A stretch of 64,000 bases of DNA from Saccharomyces paradoxus (GCF_002079055.1 NC_047494.1:1-64000), one strand, 5' to 3'. Shown: positions 1-10,164, counted from the first letter of the stretch. Numbers and translations: made by a program. The notes: generated by a model from the letters alone, not told the origin.

Positions 1-171
1 CACACCACACCCACACCCACACCACACCCACACCCACACCCACACCCACACCCACACCCACACCCACACCCACACCACACCACACCACACCCACACCCAC
101 ACCCACACCACACCCACACCACACCCACACACCACACCCACACCACACACCACACCACACCACACCACACC
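1..171. repeat. Telomeric C1-3A repeat tract
   Basis: The window opens with irregular CCCACA/CCACAC units and nothing else for about 170 bases. This is the C-rich strand of the heterogeneous TG1-3 telomeric repeat of Saccharomyces, read inward from the chromosome end. It binds Rap1 and the telomere-silencing machinery in this genus. No Y' element is interposed before the X sequences. Confidence 0.97.
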
Positions 172-289
172 CTTACCCTAACACTAACACTAACACTAAC
201 TCCATCCCTTCCTATCCCCATCTCATCTTACCCTCCTCTATCTCTTCTCATCTTTCCCCCCTCTTACCCGCCATAATACTCTACACCAA
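172..289. repeat. Subtelomeric repeat (STR-like) next to the telomere
   Basis: Directly inside the C1-3A tract is a CCCTAACACTAACACTAAC run (about 174-200) followed by pyrimidine-rich sequence containing TTACCC. CCCTAA is the core of the Tbf1 binding site. Such short degenerate repeats lie between the telomere and core X at many Saccharomyces ends. The inner boundary is approximate. Confidence 0.7.
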
Positions 290-332
290 GGCCATCCATC
301 TCTCACTCGATCAGTACCATATACATCACCAC

Positions 333-345
333 ATCACCATACACG
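333..345 (+). promoter_or_regulatory. Abf1 binding site in core X
   Basis: ATCACCATACACG matches the Abf1 consensus RTCRYNNNNNACG at every fixed position. An Abf1 site at this place is a standard part of core X and contributes to telomeric silencing. Confidence 0.75.
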
Positions 346-553
346 GCACTTGCCTCAGCGGTTTATACCCTGTGCCATTTACCGATAACACCCACGATTA
401 TCCACATTTTAATATCTATAACTGATCACACAACCTCAATTATCATATAAATACTCTTAACTTCATGCTTTATAACGTTTTTATACAAATATCCACTACC
501 CATTTTATATGTACTAATATAAATACCACCAAATAATCACAACTAAAATCACC

Positions 554-564
554 TAAACATAAAA
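554..564 (-). other. ARS consensus sequence (ACS) in core X
   Basis: TAAACATAAAA is the complement of TTTTATGTTTA, an 11 of 11 match to the ARS consensus WTTTAYRTTTW that ORC binds. Core X elements characteristically carry such an ACS about 200 bases from the Abf1 site, as here. Whether it fires cannot be judged from sequence. Confidence 0.7.
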
Positions 565-800
565 ATATACTACATATCACCATAAGCGAAATATCATAAA
601 TATGATCAGGCCATCCTTTCATCTCATTTATTCAACTCTAAAATTGCCCCACTCTGAGTACCGCCGTAACTCAATGTTATGTGCTGGATCCGATGCTACT
701 GTGCAACGACAATATACCGTATACCATAATAGCAATATATACACATGCTGCCACTCTATAACAACACTATGTAACGCCACTATGCAGCATCAGCATACCT

Positions 801-1305
801 TCTAACATATCGGCAATGGTATGAGTGCAGATCCCATAATGTGATATTCTTATACCGACACTACATTAAAACTTTATATATGACCTCATTATCCTAACAC
901 CCTTCATTCAATGCATGACAATATGATAGCGGCACATATCGAACGGACACTAGAATATAGCCTCATTTCATCCCACCCTTCTCATACTGTTGGCAATAGA
1001 GCATCATATTTGCACACGTGATGATGTTCATACGATGGTTATGCGAGCTAGTCTTACTATAATGAGGCCGCCATCTCTGCCGCGCCTTCAAGATTACGCA
1101 CTTGGGCCCCAATCATTACCCGTCTTGCGTCCAAAACTCGAAAAAAACATGCGAGCAGAAGAAATATATTCATTCTCAGTTCTAGATATTGCCGCTCTCA
1201 GGCCCTGAATTATAACAACGTAAAACGGTTGAGAAAATAAATATTAACTTCAATTTGATTGCGGTGTGGAGACAGAATCAAAGTAATTGAGGCCCTGTTA
1301 ACACA
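801..1305. other. Gap between X element and first gene
   Basis: This AT-rich sequence, with one GC-richer patch near 1060-1135, has no convincing gene. Only a 72-codon frame (990-1208) is open, with no family resemblance. The stretch should hold the promoter of the DUP240 gene that starts at 1306. Notably, no COS, ARN2, PAU or Y' sequence is present. Confidence 0.6.
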
Positions 1306-2007
1306 ATGAGCTCAGAATTATTACTATCCGATTCTAAAACAAGAGCAGAAGGACCAGGAAAACTGTGTGAAGCTGAGACCATTATCCTTCCAAGGGATAC
1401 AAGCCCCAGCAGATGCGCCTATTTCTTCAAACGGAATACCATAATTATCCCTTTTACTGTAATTTATATTATGGCTATGATAATCTTAATCTGCTTGGCA
1501 TCTTCTGCACACAGTAATGGTTTGATTATCACCTTCATGTTTCTATCGATTATAATTTTACCATACATGTTAGGCTTCTTCGTGTACTTGAACTGTGCAA
1601 AATATAAGTTACGCTGTCTTGATAATGATTGTAAGTTCAAGTTGCTGGCGGAAGTTATTACGCATAAACCCAATGTGGACATGAGCACATGGGACCGCAT
1701 TGCATATGAAATGAACCAATTCGTACATGACCATGGTATATGTGCAGATAAATCTTTTTTCTATGATGGTAATTCTTGCTATCAGGTTTTCAAAAAGTTG
1801 GTGATTGCCCCGCCCCTTGCGAGCTCTAATACGAATAATGTAAATGCTGATCTGGAGATGAGAGATAATCGAATAACCAACAATAATGATTTTGGAAATA
1901 GTACGTTAAATATGGAGTTAGGGACTTATATTTCTAAGGCATTATCCGTTTACAGGGATTCTGTTGACAAGTACTGGGAAGATAAGTATCCAGAGATCAC
2001 AGTTTGA
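1306..2007 (+). CDS. YHL044W: DUP240-family membrane protein (YHL044W-like)
   Basis: The 233-residue protein has the DUP240 layout: a short N-terminal tail, two adjacent membrane segments (about residues 46-65 and 72-95), then a cytoplasmic part. That part carries the family blocks KLRCLDNDCKFKLLAEVITH (101-120), STWDRIAYEMNQ (127-138) and FFYDG (151-155). About 235 residues is the normal family length, so the gene looks intact. DUP240 proteins sit in ER, Golgi or plasma membranes; some (MST27, MST28) bind COPI and COPII coats, but the role of this member is unknown. By position, immediately before the ECM34/YHL042W locus and ARN1, it corresponds to YHL044W. DUP240 genes are highly similar and move, so strict orthology is less certain than family membership. 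Confidence 0.88.
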   Translation: MSSELLLSDSKTRAEGPGKLCEAETIILPRDTSPSRCAYFFKRNTIIIPFTVIYIMAMIILICLASSAHSNGLIITFMFLSIIILPYMLGFFVYLNCAKYKLRCLDNDCKFKLLAEVITHKPNVDMSTWDRIAYEMNQFVHDHGICADKSFFYDGNSCYQVFKKLVIAPPLASSNTNNVNADLEMRDNRITNNNDFGNSTLNMELGTYISKALSVYRDSVDKYWEDKYPEITV

Positions 2008-2475
2008 TTAGAAGAGTATTTCTAAGTTTTACTTCAGTTTTTCATACACGCATCAAGTATAAGAAGAGAATATCGAGTCACATGAATTTTTGTTGTCAGA
2101 TAGTCATAGGCCGAGTTCTTTTCTACATGAAAATATGTGGCCTGCATTTAGATTCATAAAATAAAAGAACTCATATTTTGGGCGGAGGTCTACCGCTGTA
2201 ATTTTATGAATGACTGCAAGGATCCTACTATTACAATAATGCATTACAATATTACTATTACTGTATGTGTTTAGTGCGTTACAAAGAATTTGATCAATGT
2301 GTACTTTATAAGAAGATATCCACGCAACCATGTCGGGATATATCATTAGTTCCTTTCCTTAGACGACATCACATTATCTATGCAAAATTAAGTGACAGCT
2401 TCTAAGTTGTGGCTTGCCGCGGAGGTTTAAGTGGTCTCCAGAGTTCAGACATTACAATGGTTAGCACTTCATTCT
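2008..2475. other. Intergenic, nothing recognised
   Basis: These 468 bases lie between the first DUP gene and the solo LTR. They are AT-rich with no gene or conserved motif I can support. An 80-codon reverse frame (2104-2346) has no family features. Confidence 0.6.
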
Positions 2476-2793
2476 TGAGAATTATGTGAATAATTAGATA
2501 ATTGTTGGGATTCCATTGTTACTAAAGGCTATAATATTAGGTATACAGAATATACTAGAAGTTCTCCTCGAGGATATAGGAATCCACAAAAGGGAATCGA
2601 TAGTTCTACATAGTGTTATTATTTTATCTTCTTTCTTTTTATATGTTGTCATTCATTATCCTAATACATTATCAATCCTTGCATTTCAGCTTCCATTAGA
2701 TTGGATGACTGTTTCTCAATCTTTATGCCATCCTCTTGCACCGCATATTATAATATAATATTGAATAGATGATATTAGAATTACATTCCAACA
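2476..2793 (-). mobile_element. Solo Ty1/Ty2-type LTR (delta)
   Basis: This is a 318-bp delta LTR in minus orientation, with TGTTGG at its right edge and TGAGAATTA at its left edge. It is nearly the same sequence as the two LTRs of the full element at 4262-10147 and the same length. The 5-bp duplication ATTCT lies on each side (2471-2475 and 2794-2798), so it is a remnant of one insertion followed by LTR-LTR recombination. It differs from the full element's LTRs at several scattered positions, suggesting a somewhat older insertion. Confidence 0.95.
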
Positions 2794-2924
2794 ATTCTCG
2801 CGAGGACCATATAAACGTTTCAATGCTATCTTTATATTTCTTGTATCGAACATGAAACATGCTTTGTCCACTTGACTCTGTTTCTGCTTATTGTCGTATT
2901 TCAACCATAATGTTGTTGCACAAT

Positions 2925-2945
2925 ATGCCCGCGCTTGCGCGGCAT
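2925..2945. repeat. GC-rich 21-bp palindrome upstream of DUP gene
   Basis: The arms ATGCC(C)GCGC and GCGCGGCAT surround a TT centre, a near-perfect dyad of high GC content inside AT-rich DNA. It lies 102 bases before the ATG at 3047, in the promoter zone. It could be a binding site for a dimeric factor; I know no matching factor. Confidence 0.6.
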
Positions 2946-2979
2946 TTCATAGCTTACAGAAACAGATGAATTTACCAGC

Positions 2980-2987
2980 TATATAAA
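2980..2987 (+). promoter_or_regulatory. TATA box of the second DUP gene
   Basis: TATATAAA lies 60 bases before the ATG at 3047, a suitable place for a TATA element of a regulated yeast gene. Confidence 0.5.
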
Positions 2988-3046
2988 CGAACTGCAAGGA
3001 AGTTGTAAGTGCAAGAAAGTGTCTCCAGAACTATATCATCACAAAC

Positions 3047-4264
3047 ATGGAAGGTCTCCACCTTGAAGATGAAAAGAGTGTAGGTCCTCCACTTTTTGGA
3101 GCTTTTGAATCCAAAAACAATGCCAGACTACCAAAGAATGAATTTATAAGTTTCTTTACTTGGTCTTGCTATGAGGTTATCAATAGCTCAGCATTCCGTA
3201 TTTGGCTATTGTTATGTTTAATGCTTATTGCTGGCTGGAAGTTTTATTCATGTATCGCTGGTGGAAAACCATTTGTCACAAACATGGAAGGCCCCATCAA
3301 AACTGAACATCAAAGGAGCTCAGGTTTTTTTTTGAAGCATTATTCAACCATCGTTACCATTGTTATATGTTTTTTACTGTCTTTCTCATGGGAGGCTTTT
3401 AAAATGTATCGGGAACGTGCCTTAGGAAAACAAATCACTCAGTTTGCTAAAGAAATAATTAAAAGTACGCCAAGTATTGACATGGAAAGCTGGGACAGTG
3501 TTGCAGTAAATTTTAACTCCTATATGTACGAAAATAAACTTTGGAACACTGAGTATTACTTTTTTGATGGTTCCAGCTGTCATTTAATATTTAGAAGAAC
3601 CCTTCTATGGCTTTCTGCGGCAATGGACGACGACAGTAAATTAAATATTTTTAGGAAACACCCTTATATTGAAGAAGCCCTGAAAGTATATTTCGCAGAA
3701 GTGGATAGAAAATGGAATCTAATCAATTCTCAAAAATCTTCAAGCAATATTGCAATAGAAAACATTCAACTTCCTGGTAAATCATATCGTTTTAAAATTT
3801 TTCAATTTTTCAAGAAGACCATAAAGGAGCGTACTTCTATAGTAATGACCATTATTGTCTGCGTTATGAGTATCCGGTCTTCAGAATATCTCCCAGTTTT
3901 TACTTTTCCCACTTTTTTAGTCGTATTTGGCTGCTTCTTTAAATTTCTGTCCTTCGAAACAGATAGACTTTGTTCAATGGAAGTGGAACATAAAATGCAA
4001 TTCTTGTCAACTATAATCAGTGAAAAGCAGAAGTCAGGTGAGAATGTTTGGGACAAAATTGCAAAGAGGATGAACGTATACTTGCTTGAGCGGAAAGTTT
4101 GGGGCTCATGTGTGTTTTTCTTCGATGGAGCTGATTGTGAACATTTCTTCGAGCGTAATTTTCTCAGTTATTTACCCTCGAGAAATTCCTCCTGGTCTAA
4201 CCTACCAATCGCTGAGTTGCTACCATATATTGAAAAAGCAGAGACTGCCTGCGATGGTGAGTGA
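3047..4264 (+). CDS. Tandem-DUP membrane protein (ECM34/YHL042W locus), 3' end altered by Ty
   Basis: The 405-residue protein contains two DUP units in tandem, as in the DUP380/COS class. Unit 1 has membrane segments about 50-66 and 99-116, then MESWDSVAVNFNSYM (146-160) and FFDGSSC (172-178). Unit 2 has membrane segments about 263-277 and 284-302, then NVWDKIAKRMNVYL (333-346) and FFFDGADC (357-364). The S. cerevisiae reference lists two short genes here, ECM34 (about 170 residues) and YHL042W (about 150), as I recall. The single long frame suggests those are fragments of one ancestral gene. The stop codon TGA (4262-4264) is the first three bases of a Ty LTR inserted after a GTGAG target. 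On the far side of the element the host frame resumes at 10150 and reads three more codons (Q, L, V) to TAA at 10162-10164. The protein therefore lost only three residues. Function is unknown. Confidence 0.85.
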   Translation: MEGLHLEDEKSVGPPLFGAFESKNNARLPKNEFISFFTWSCYEVINSSAFRIWLLLCLMLIAGWKFYSCIAGGKPFVTNMEGPIKTEHQRSSGFFLKHYSTIVTIVICFLLSFSWEAFKMYRERALGKQITQFAKEIIKSTPSIDMESWDSVAVNFNSYMYENKLWNTEYYFFDGSSCHLIFRRTLLWLSAAMDDDSKLNIFRKHPYIEEALKVYFAEVDRKWNLINSQKSSSNIAIENIQLPGKSYRFKIFQFFKKTIKERTSIVMTIIVCVMSIRSSEYLPVFTFPTFLVVFGCFFKFLSFETDRLCSMEVEHKMQFLSTIISEKQKSGENVWDKIAKRMNVYLLERKVWGSCVFFFDGADCEHFFERNFLSYLPSRNSSWSNLPIAELLPYIEKAETACDGE

Positions 4265-4579
4265 GAATTATGTGGGTAATTAGATAATTGTTGGGATTCC
4301 ATTGTTACTAAAGGCTATAATATTAGGTATATAGAATATACTAGAAGTTCTCCTCGAGGATATAGGAATCCACAAAAGGGAATCGATAGTTCTACATAGT
4401 GTTATTATTTTATCTTCTTTCTTTTTATATGTTGTCATTCATTATCCTATTACATTATCAATCCTTGCATTTCAGCTTCCATTAGATTGGATGACTGTTT
4501 CTCAATCTTTATGTCATCCTCTTGCACCGCATATTATAATATACTATTAAATAGATGATATTAGAATTTCATTCCAACA
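4262..4579 (-). repeat. Ty 3' LTR
   Basis: This 318-bp LTR starts with TGTTGGAATG at its outer (right-hand, 4579) edge in element orientation and ends TTCTCA at 4262. Its terminal TGA bases act as the stop codon of the neighbouring DUP gene. Confidence 0.95.
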
Positions 4580-4601
4580 TACCACCCATAATGTAATAGA
4601 T

Positions 4602-7600
4602 CTAATGAATCCACTTGTTTGTTAATAGTTTAAATGTTTTTATTGGGAGGGGTTTTGTCATCACGTCAGCAATGTTCCTTTTGGTATCCACGTAGCATAC
4701 GTGGAGGTTATTATTTGATACTTCGTCCCGAAGTCTCATTGCTTTGGTACCGAAAAATCTGTTTCTAAATTTCTCTTCATTTTTGGACATAACTATACTG
4801 ATTGTAGATCTGCTGTCAGTAAGTAAGCCTTTAATGATTGATTTCCCATTTAGTTCTTGTATAAGGTGACTCAAGTTATTTAATAATGGAATGGCTTCAC
4901 TGATTGCGTGTATTTCTGCTTCTGTGGTTGAAGTACATGTTAATGAAGCTTTTGTTGATTTTCCTCCGATCACCTTTCCATTTAGTAAATAGATATTACC
5001 AATCTGAGATTTGTAATATGGTTGGTTGCCATAAGAGGCATCGCTTATTACAACTAATTTATTTTCTGGTTTTGCAGATTTGCTTTTGTGCCATATTAAT
5101 TGTTTGTCTCTAGTGTCCCATAAGAATTGTATCAATTCATATGTCATGTTTAACACTTGTTTGGACGGAAATAGTATATGTTGTGCAAGTGTGTTGATAT
5201 AGTATAATAGGTCAAATCTGAATTTATATCCAACATATGACGCTAGACCTATCAACTTTTGCATTTCATGTACCTTCATGTTGTAGTCGTCTTCTTCTAG
5301 CTCTAGCTCCTTCTGGTTTATATAGAGACCTGGTTGACCTGGAGCACCAAGTTTTCTTCCTTTTGGATTCAAAGGTACGTTTAATTTGGGTATTTTCTCA
5401 GTTAATGAGTTTTCCATACCTAATTTCATGTATTTACCTCTTTGATATTTGATTTCTAAGCCAAGGATGTCGTAATGAATTTCATCATCGCTTTCACCTA
5501 GATTTATAATCTTGGTATCGTATTGCATCTTGAGTTTTGCTATAATTCTTTTATTTGAATTTAAGTCTTTGCTGAACAATATCATATCATCGACGAATAA
5601 GCAAATTGTTACTTGACTATTCTTAAATACGCATGACCATCCGCGAACTTCTTCCATATCACATTGTTCAATCAGATATGATTTGATCGTTTCATACCAG
5701 TTTGCACCACTTTGTTTCAAACCATAAAGTGATTTCCTCAACCGTATTAACTTGTTGTTCATTCCTAAATGTGGTGGAGGTCTTATGTATAATTCTTCTT
5801 TGATGTCTGCATACAAGTACGCCGAAGATATGTCTAATTGTGTAATGAAGGAGTCATCGTCTAATGCAAGTGATAGGGATGTCATCAACGCATAATGATG
5901 TACAGTGTTGGATTGCATACCTGTATCGTACGTATCAGGATGCTGAATGTCACCTCTTGCAACAAATCTAGCTTTATGAGTTCCGTCACGTTTCTTGTTG
6001 AAGATAAACATTGAGTTTATTACTCTTTTAGGGTCTATTTCTTTTCTGTCATAATATTTGTCAGTGTCCCAAGTATTCATTTTCAACAGTTGGTTGACTT
6101 CTTTGTGGTATGCTTCGATATATTTTTCCTTTTCTTTAATATCTTTATTATAGGTGATTGCCTCATCGTATCTTAAGGTTGCTCGTATTGGTTTGATTGA
6201 TTTTACTGCTTTTACAGCCGCGATTAGATGTATTCGTTTCTTTGACCTTGGAGGTTCTAAACTACGCATATTCTTACTATTCCATGTGTCTCGTGATACC
6301 TCAATTTCAGTTTCATTATCTTCTAATGATCTTTTCTTACTAGTGATAGTAGCAGAGATATTAGAGTCATCCATACCACCCAAACTGGAATTAGTTTGAT
6401 GAGAATTTATCGGTGGGAGTTCTTTAAATGGGTCAGGGAATTCGGTAGGAGATTCTGGAGATAGATCAGGGAGTGGGAGATCAGCGATAATAGATTCCTC
6501 GGTATTCTGTTCAGAAACATTAGTTGGCGTTTTGATAGGAACAATATTGTGCGATGAATTATTTTCCGGTGGAGAAGCATCGATTGAAGGTGAACGATGT
6601 ATAATCCTTTTCTCAGTCTCTTGGTCACTTATCTGCGGAACAGTTTTGTTGTTGATACCACCCAAACTGGGTATTGTCACGTTTGTAGAGTCAGTATCAA
6701 TGTCGCTGTGTGAGTCTGAGTCACTGAAATCATCAGATTCACTGGCTTGGTATGAATTTTGTGTGTCAGATTTGGACAAAGGAGTAAGTAAAGGAACATC
6801 TGATTTATTTATACCACCCGAACCGGCACTGTCGGTAGCAGAAATTTGGGGGATGTTAGATCTCTTCTTAGATGGAAGAATATTAGATTCAGATATGTTA
6901 GGATCAACTTCTTTGGGTGCACGAAGATTGATTTCAGATATAGGTTTTGAATCTTCAGTATGAGTTGATGGAGGTGGGGAGTCAGTTGGAATCGGAACGT
7001 TTGAAGGGACATTTCTCTGGTGGTCAGGGTTCAGTTCTACGTCAGATTGAAAATCATGGTCAGATTCTATGTTAAGATCGTTAGATTGTTGGATCTCATT
7101 TGAAGCAATGAACGATTGATATGAAGCAGTTATACGATTCACGTCTTCATCGAAGGTGAGTGCGTCGTAATTGAATTGGTCTAATCTGGATTCCTTGCCC
7201 TGAAGAATAACGTAATTAGTTGTATCTACTGTCTTCTTCAAAGATGGGACATAGATGATATATCCATAAGAGTTTCGAGATGGATGTAGAGCGTAGCCAG
7301 GAATGCCACGAGGATGAATTTTGGAGTCAGGGTTATGATTATTGACTATAACGGGTTGACCGAAAGGTAATAAAGTACTGATGTCGAGTCCTGCCAACCC
7401 AGCGAGTTGTCTTGCGGATTTTTTGCTTTTAGGTGAAGCTAGTGAGTTCCGTACGATAGTAGAAAATTCGACTGCCGAGAACCATAGATGATTCGGTAGA
7501 CCACTACATTGCAGTTGAGTACGACAGTCATCTAATAAGGTACGGTTCAGCCGTTCAGCGACACCATGTGCTCGGGAATCCGCTGTGGTTGTATAACATG

Positions 7601-8321
7601 GGGTTATGCCATATTTTTCAAGGAATTTATGGAGAGTTTTGTTAGTGTACTCAGAACCACGGTCCATTTGAATAACCAAAACATTGGACTGAAACTGGTT
7701 TTTAATGAAAGCTAGTATCTTAGTAAAGATATCGAGAATAGAGTCCTCGCGACGGTCGTGTAATGGATAAACCCAACGGAATTTTGTTTTCTCATCAGTG
7801 AATGAGATGAAATAGGATGGTGCACTCTTTGGTAGGTTGTGAACAGGCCCAAATATGTCAGTATGTAAGTATTGAAAAGGTTCATATGAACTTTGGTATT
7901 TTAGCCGTGATCCTATGATATGTCTATGTTTGGTGCTTTTGCCGATTAAACAATCGGGACATTGATAATCACTAGCGTTAGACCAGTCAACATCTGATTC
8001 ATTGAAATACGTAATAGTGTTCTTTTTAAGTGAATATCTAATTGTCTGGGCATTGGCATGCGCAAGCATCCGATGAATGAAAGGATAAGGATACTTACGT
8101 GTGTTTTCACTTGTGTGAACGTTATTAATTGTGGGTACTGAGATATTCGACGGAAGCAAGTACCTTTTAGACACCCAGTAAAAGTCTCCATGTTTTACGA
8201 TAGGTGCAAGTACGGTGCCGTCAGGTCGTTCTAAGACGTTTTTGGTAAAGCACGCTGTAATATTTAGTGCAGCCAGTTCATTCAAACTGAGTAAGTCATA
8301 GGCTATGTTAGGTGTGTGCAA
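4602..8321 (-). CDS. TYB: Ty1-family Pol (protease, integrase, RT, RNase H)
   Basis: This is the long pol frame of the element, given from its first ATG; the frame is open further upstream toward the gag end. Order of parts: the protease tail, then integrase with its zinc-binding HHCC region and the [10 protein letters not shown] and [10 protein letters not shown] core motifs. A long low-complexity Ser/Asp/Pro linker follows, then reverse transcriptase with [14 protein letters not shown] and the FVDD catalytic motif, and a C-terminal RNase H ending ADVMTKPL. The integrase half resembles canonical Ty1. Parts of the linker and RT, by recall, read more like Ty2, and the RNase H end differs from both. 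In the family, Pol is made as a Gag-Pol fusion by a +1 ribosomal shift. The element looks whole. Confidence 0.93.
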   Translation of the reverse strand: MHTPNIAYDLLSLNELAALNITACFTKNVLERPDGTVLAPIVKHGDFYWVSKRYLLPSNISVPTINNVHTSENTRKYPYPFIHRMLAHANAQTIRYSLKKNTITYFNESDVDWSNASDYQCPDCLIGKSTKHRHIIGSRLKYQSSYEPFQYLHTDIFGPVHNLPKSAPSYFISFTDEKTKFRWVYPLHDRREDSILDIFTKILAFIKNQFQSNVLVIQMDRGSEYTNKTLHKFLEKYGITPCYTTTADSRAHGVAERLNRTLLDDCRTQLQCSGLPNHLWFSAVEFSTIVRNSLASPKSKKSARQLAGLAGLDISTLLPFGQPVIVNNHNPDSKIHPRGIPGYALHPSRNSYGYIIYVPSLKKTVDTTNYVILQGKESRLDQFNYDALTFDEDVNRITASYQSFIASNEIQQSNDLNIESDHDFQSDVELNPDHQRNVPSNVPIPTDSPPPSTHTEDSKPISEINLRAPKEVDPNISESNILPSKKRSNIPQISATDSAGSGGINKSDVPLLTPLSKSDTQNSYQASESDDFSDSDSHSDIDTDSTNVTIPSLGGINNKTVPQISDQETEKRIIHRSPSIDASPPENNSSHNIVPIKTPTNVSEQNTEESIIADLPLPDLSPESPTEFPDPFKELPPINSHQTNSSLGGMDDSNISATITSKKRSLEDNETEIEVSRDTWNSKNMRSLEPPRSKKRIHLIAAVKAVKSIKPIRATLRYDEAITYNKDIKEKEKYIEAYHKEVNQLLKMNTWDTDKYYDRKEIDPKRVINSMFIFNKKRDGTHKARFVARGDIQHPDTYDTGMQSNTVHHYALMTSLSLALDDDSFITQLDISSAYLYADIKEELYIRPPPHLGMNNKLIRLRKSLYGLKQSGANWYETIKSYLIEQCDMEEVRGWSCVFKNSQVTICLFVDDMILFSKDLNSNKRIIAKLKMQYDTKIINLGESDDEIHYDILGLEIKYQRGKYMKLGMENSLTEKIPKLNVPLNPKGRKLGAPGQPGLYINQKELELEEDDYNMKVHEMQKLIGLASYVGYKFRFDLLYYINTLAQHILFPSKQVLNMTYELIQFLWDTRDKQLIWHKSKSAKPENKLVVISDASYGNQPYYKSQIGNIYLLNGKVIGGKSTKASLTCTSTTEAEIHAISEAIPLLNNLSHLIQELNGKSIIKGLLTDSRSTISIVMSKNEEKFRNRFFGTKAMRLRDEVSNNNLHVCYVDTKRNIADVMTKPLPIKTFKLLTNKWIH

Positions 8322-8547
8322 TACCTTTATTGTTGTTTTGGTGTCGTCCTGGAAGTGAAATTGAAGATCACCAACAGCGTTAATTGGTATATTGTTTTTT
8401 TGAACATCAACTACGCTTATGTCGGGATTAGATATCGCCGAGTGTATGTGATGGGCAGATCTTATAAGAGTTCGTGATGCTCCTGAATCAAGAAGAAGGT
8501 GTCCAGGAAGTTCATCATCGGAATGATTCGTATGATTTACTGTAGAT

Positions 8548-9870
8548 TCAGTAAGTTTCTGGCCTAAGATGAAGGTCGTGCTTATTGTTCAATTGAATCG
8601 GTTCAGTAGTTGATTTACTGATGGAATCGTTGTCAGTGCTGGGAGAGTTATTAGATGTGGATACATTATGAGCCCTGGCTGTTTTCGATTTCGAATTATT
8701 TGTTTTTTGAGGATTCCGAGCTATAACTTTGGGTTTGGTTGTATTCGTATAGGTGTGAGAATCATTCTTCTCATCACTCGGATTTCTCCTGTAATTGGGT
8801 TTACTGTTTCTCGATCCCTGTTGTTCTTCATAAATAGCATGGATATCTAAGAACAGTTCAGCGACTGTCATATTTAGATGTCGATGACGTGTGTAGCGTA
8901 AAAATTTATATTCGCCAGATAGACCTCTCATAATTAATTGGCATGCGACCTTGTTATTGATATGAATGCCATTATTATTTAGTCTGTCGATAATGTTTGT
9001 GACTTTTGTTTCAAATGCATCTGCAGGTGTACTGCCATTATATTGCAAATTTGCCAGGGTCACAATGTCATTTGCCTCTTGGGTATCAGATTGCGTTTTT
9101 TCAATACTTTTGGAAAGAATTTTCATGATATCCGTATAATCAACAGATAGGATGTCTTTGACCCAGATAGGTAGGAATTGAGAGGGAGCAAATATTTGAA
9201 AAGTGTTATACAAGAAGGTGAGTTCATCATCAGTGATCTGACGTACGGGTTTTCCGTTTACTGTCGGAATAATATCACCGAGATTCGAGTTTTGTAAAAA
9301 TTTGATGTATGTTTTAACCCAATTTAGAAAGTCATTAGGTGAGGTTAACATTGGTGGTGGTCTGACATATTTTTTAGTGGATGTCATATCAGAGTCCGCT
9401 GAGGATGAATCAGTAAATGTATTACCTGACTCAGGTGATGGGGTGCTCAGAGGCGTTCCAACTGATGGTGGATACTGCGGAAACTGTGATTGTGGCCCAG
9501 GTGGAAAGTACATAGGCGACATTTGATAAGGTGTATACGGAATCATAGATGGGTGTCCGTAAAATGACCAACCAGATGGATTGGCTTGGTTTTGGGTCAT
9601 CATGCACTGCTGTGGGTACGGCCCATTCTGTGGTGAATGTGACTGAGCAGTTTGAGGAGAGGCATGATGGGGGTTCTCTGGAACAGCTGACGAAGCAGGT
9701 GTTGTTGTCTGTTGAGAGTTAGCCTTAGTGGAAGCCTTATCATATTCTTGAATTTTGGAAGCTGAAACGTCTAACGGATCTTGATTTGTGTGGACTTCCT
9801 TAGAAGTAACCGAAGCACAGGCGCTACCATGAGAATTAGGTGAATAATTAGATAATTGTTGGGATTCCAT
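8548..9870 (-). CDS. TYA: Ty1 Gag (TYA)
   Basis: The 440-residue frame is the exact usual length of Ty1 TYA. It begins inside the 5' LTR, as is normal, with [10 protein letters not shown], and continues with the Ty1-type N-terminus, the [18 protein letters not shown] block and the conserved capsid region. It closely resembles canonical Ty1 Gag, not Ty2 or Ty1-prime. Gag forms the virus-like particle and has a C-terminal nucleic-acid chaperone region. The family's frameshift heptamer CTTAGGC is visible at 8562-8568 near its 3' end. Confidence 0.95.
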   Translation of the reverse strand: MESQQLSNYSPNSHGSACASVTSKEVHTNQDPLDVSASKIQEYDKASTKANSQQTTTPASSAVPENPHHASPQTAQSHSPQNGPYPQQCMMTQNQANPSGWSFYGHPSMIPYTPYQMSPMYFPPGPQSQFPQYPPSVGTPLSTPSPESGNTFTDSSSADSDMTSTKKYVRPPPMLTSPNDFLNWVKTYIKFLQNSNLGDIIPTVNGKPVRQITDDELTFLYNTFQIFAPSQFLPIWVKDILSVDYTDIMKILSKSIEKTQSDTQEANDIVTLANLQYNGSTPADAFETKVTNIIDRLNNNGIHINNKVACQLIMRGLSGEYKFLRYTRHRHLNMTVAELFLDIHAIYEEQQGSRNSKPNYRRNPSDEKNDSHTYTNTTKPKVIARNPQKTNNSKSKTARAHNVSTSNNSPSTDNDSISKSTTEPIQLNNKHDLHLRPETY

Positions 9871-10147
9871 TGTTACTAAAGGCTATAATATTAGGTATAT
9901 AGAATATACTAGAAGTTCTCCTCGAGGATATAGGAATCCACAAAAGGGAATCGATAGTTCTACATAGTGTTATTATTTTATCTTCTTTCTTTTTATATGT
10001 TGTCATTCATTATCCTATTACATTATCAATCCTTGCATTTCAGCTTCCATTAGATTGGATGACTGTTTCTCAATCTTTATGTCATCCTCTTGCACCGCAT
10101 ATTATAATATACTATTAAATAGATGATATTAGAATTTCATTCCAACA
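9830..10147 (-). repeat. Ty 5' LTR
   Basis: This 318-bp LTR carries the element promoter and the first codons of gag. It is identical to the 3' LTR except for three differences near its inner end. Confidence 0.95.
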
Positions 10148-10164
10148 GTGAGCAACTGGTGTAA

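Larger units (their letters stand above)
290..800. repeat. Core X element
   Basis: The stretch with CATCTCTCACTCGATCAG, GGCACTTGCCTCAGCGG and CCCTGTGCCATTTACC is recognisable as the core X element present at essentially all Saccharomyces chromosome ends. It carries an Abf1-type site at 333-345 and a perfect ARS consensus at 554-564. In the family it acts as a silencing proto-silencer and a usually dormant origin. The inner edge is uncertain; 800 is an estimate. Short open frames inside it are not genes. Confidence 0.88.
4262..10147 (-). mobile_element. Full-length Ty1-family LTR retrotransposon
   Basis: This 5886-bp element is in minus orientation. Its LTRs lie at 4262-4579 (3' LTR) and 9830-10147 (5' LTR), 318 bp each and differing at only three positions, all near the inner coding end. 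The target duplication GTGAG flanks it at 4257-4261 and 10148-10152. A primer-binding site complementary to initiator tRNA-Met (TGGTAGCG type) abuts the 5' LTR at about 9820-9829, and a polypurine tract (GGGTGGTA) abuts the 3' LTR at 4580-4587. Gag and pol frames are both long and open, so it looks whole, with no break seen. Close LTR identity and clean duplications indicate a recent insertion, though not a brand-new one. Confidence 0.97.

Noticed and set aside
602-805. 67-codon forward frame in the X element
   Set aside because: It lies in core X, a non-coding repeat; no homology or promoter support.
990-1208. 72-codon forward frame before the first DUP gene
   Set aside because: Short, no family features; it lies in the promoter side of the DUP240 gene.
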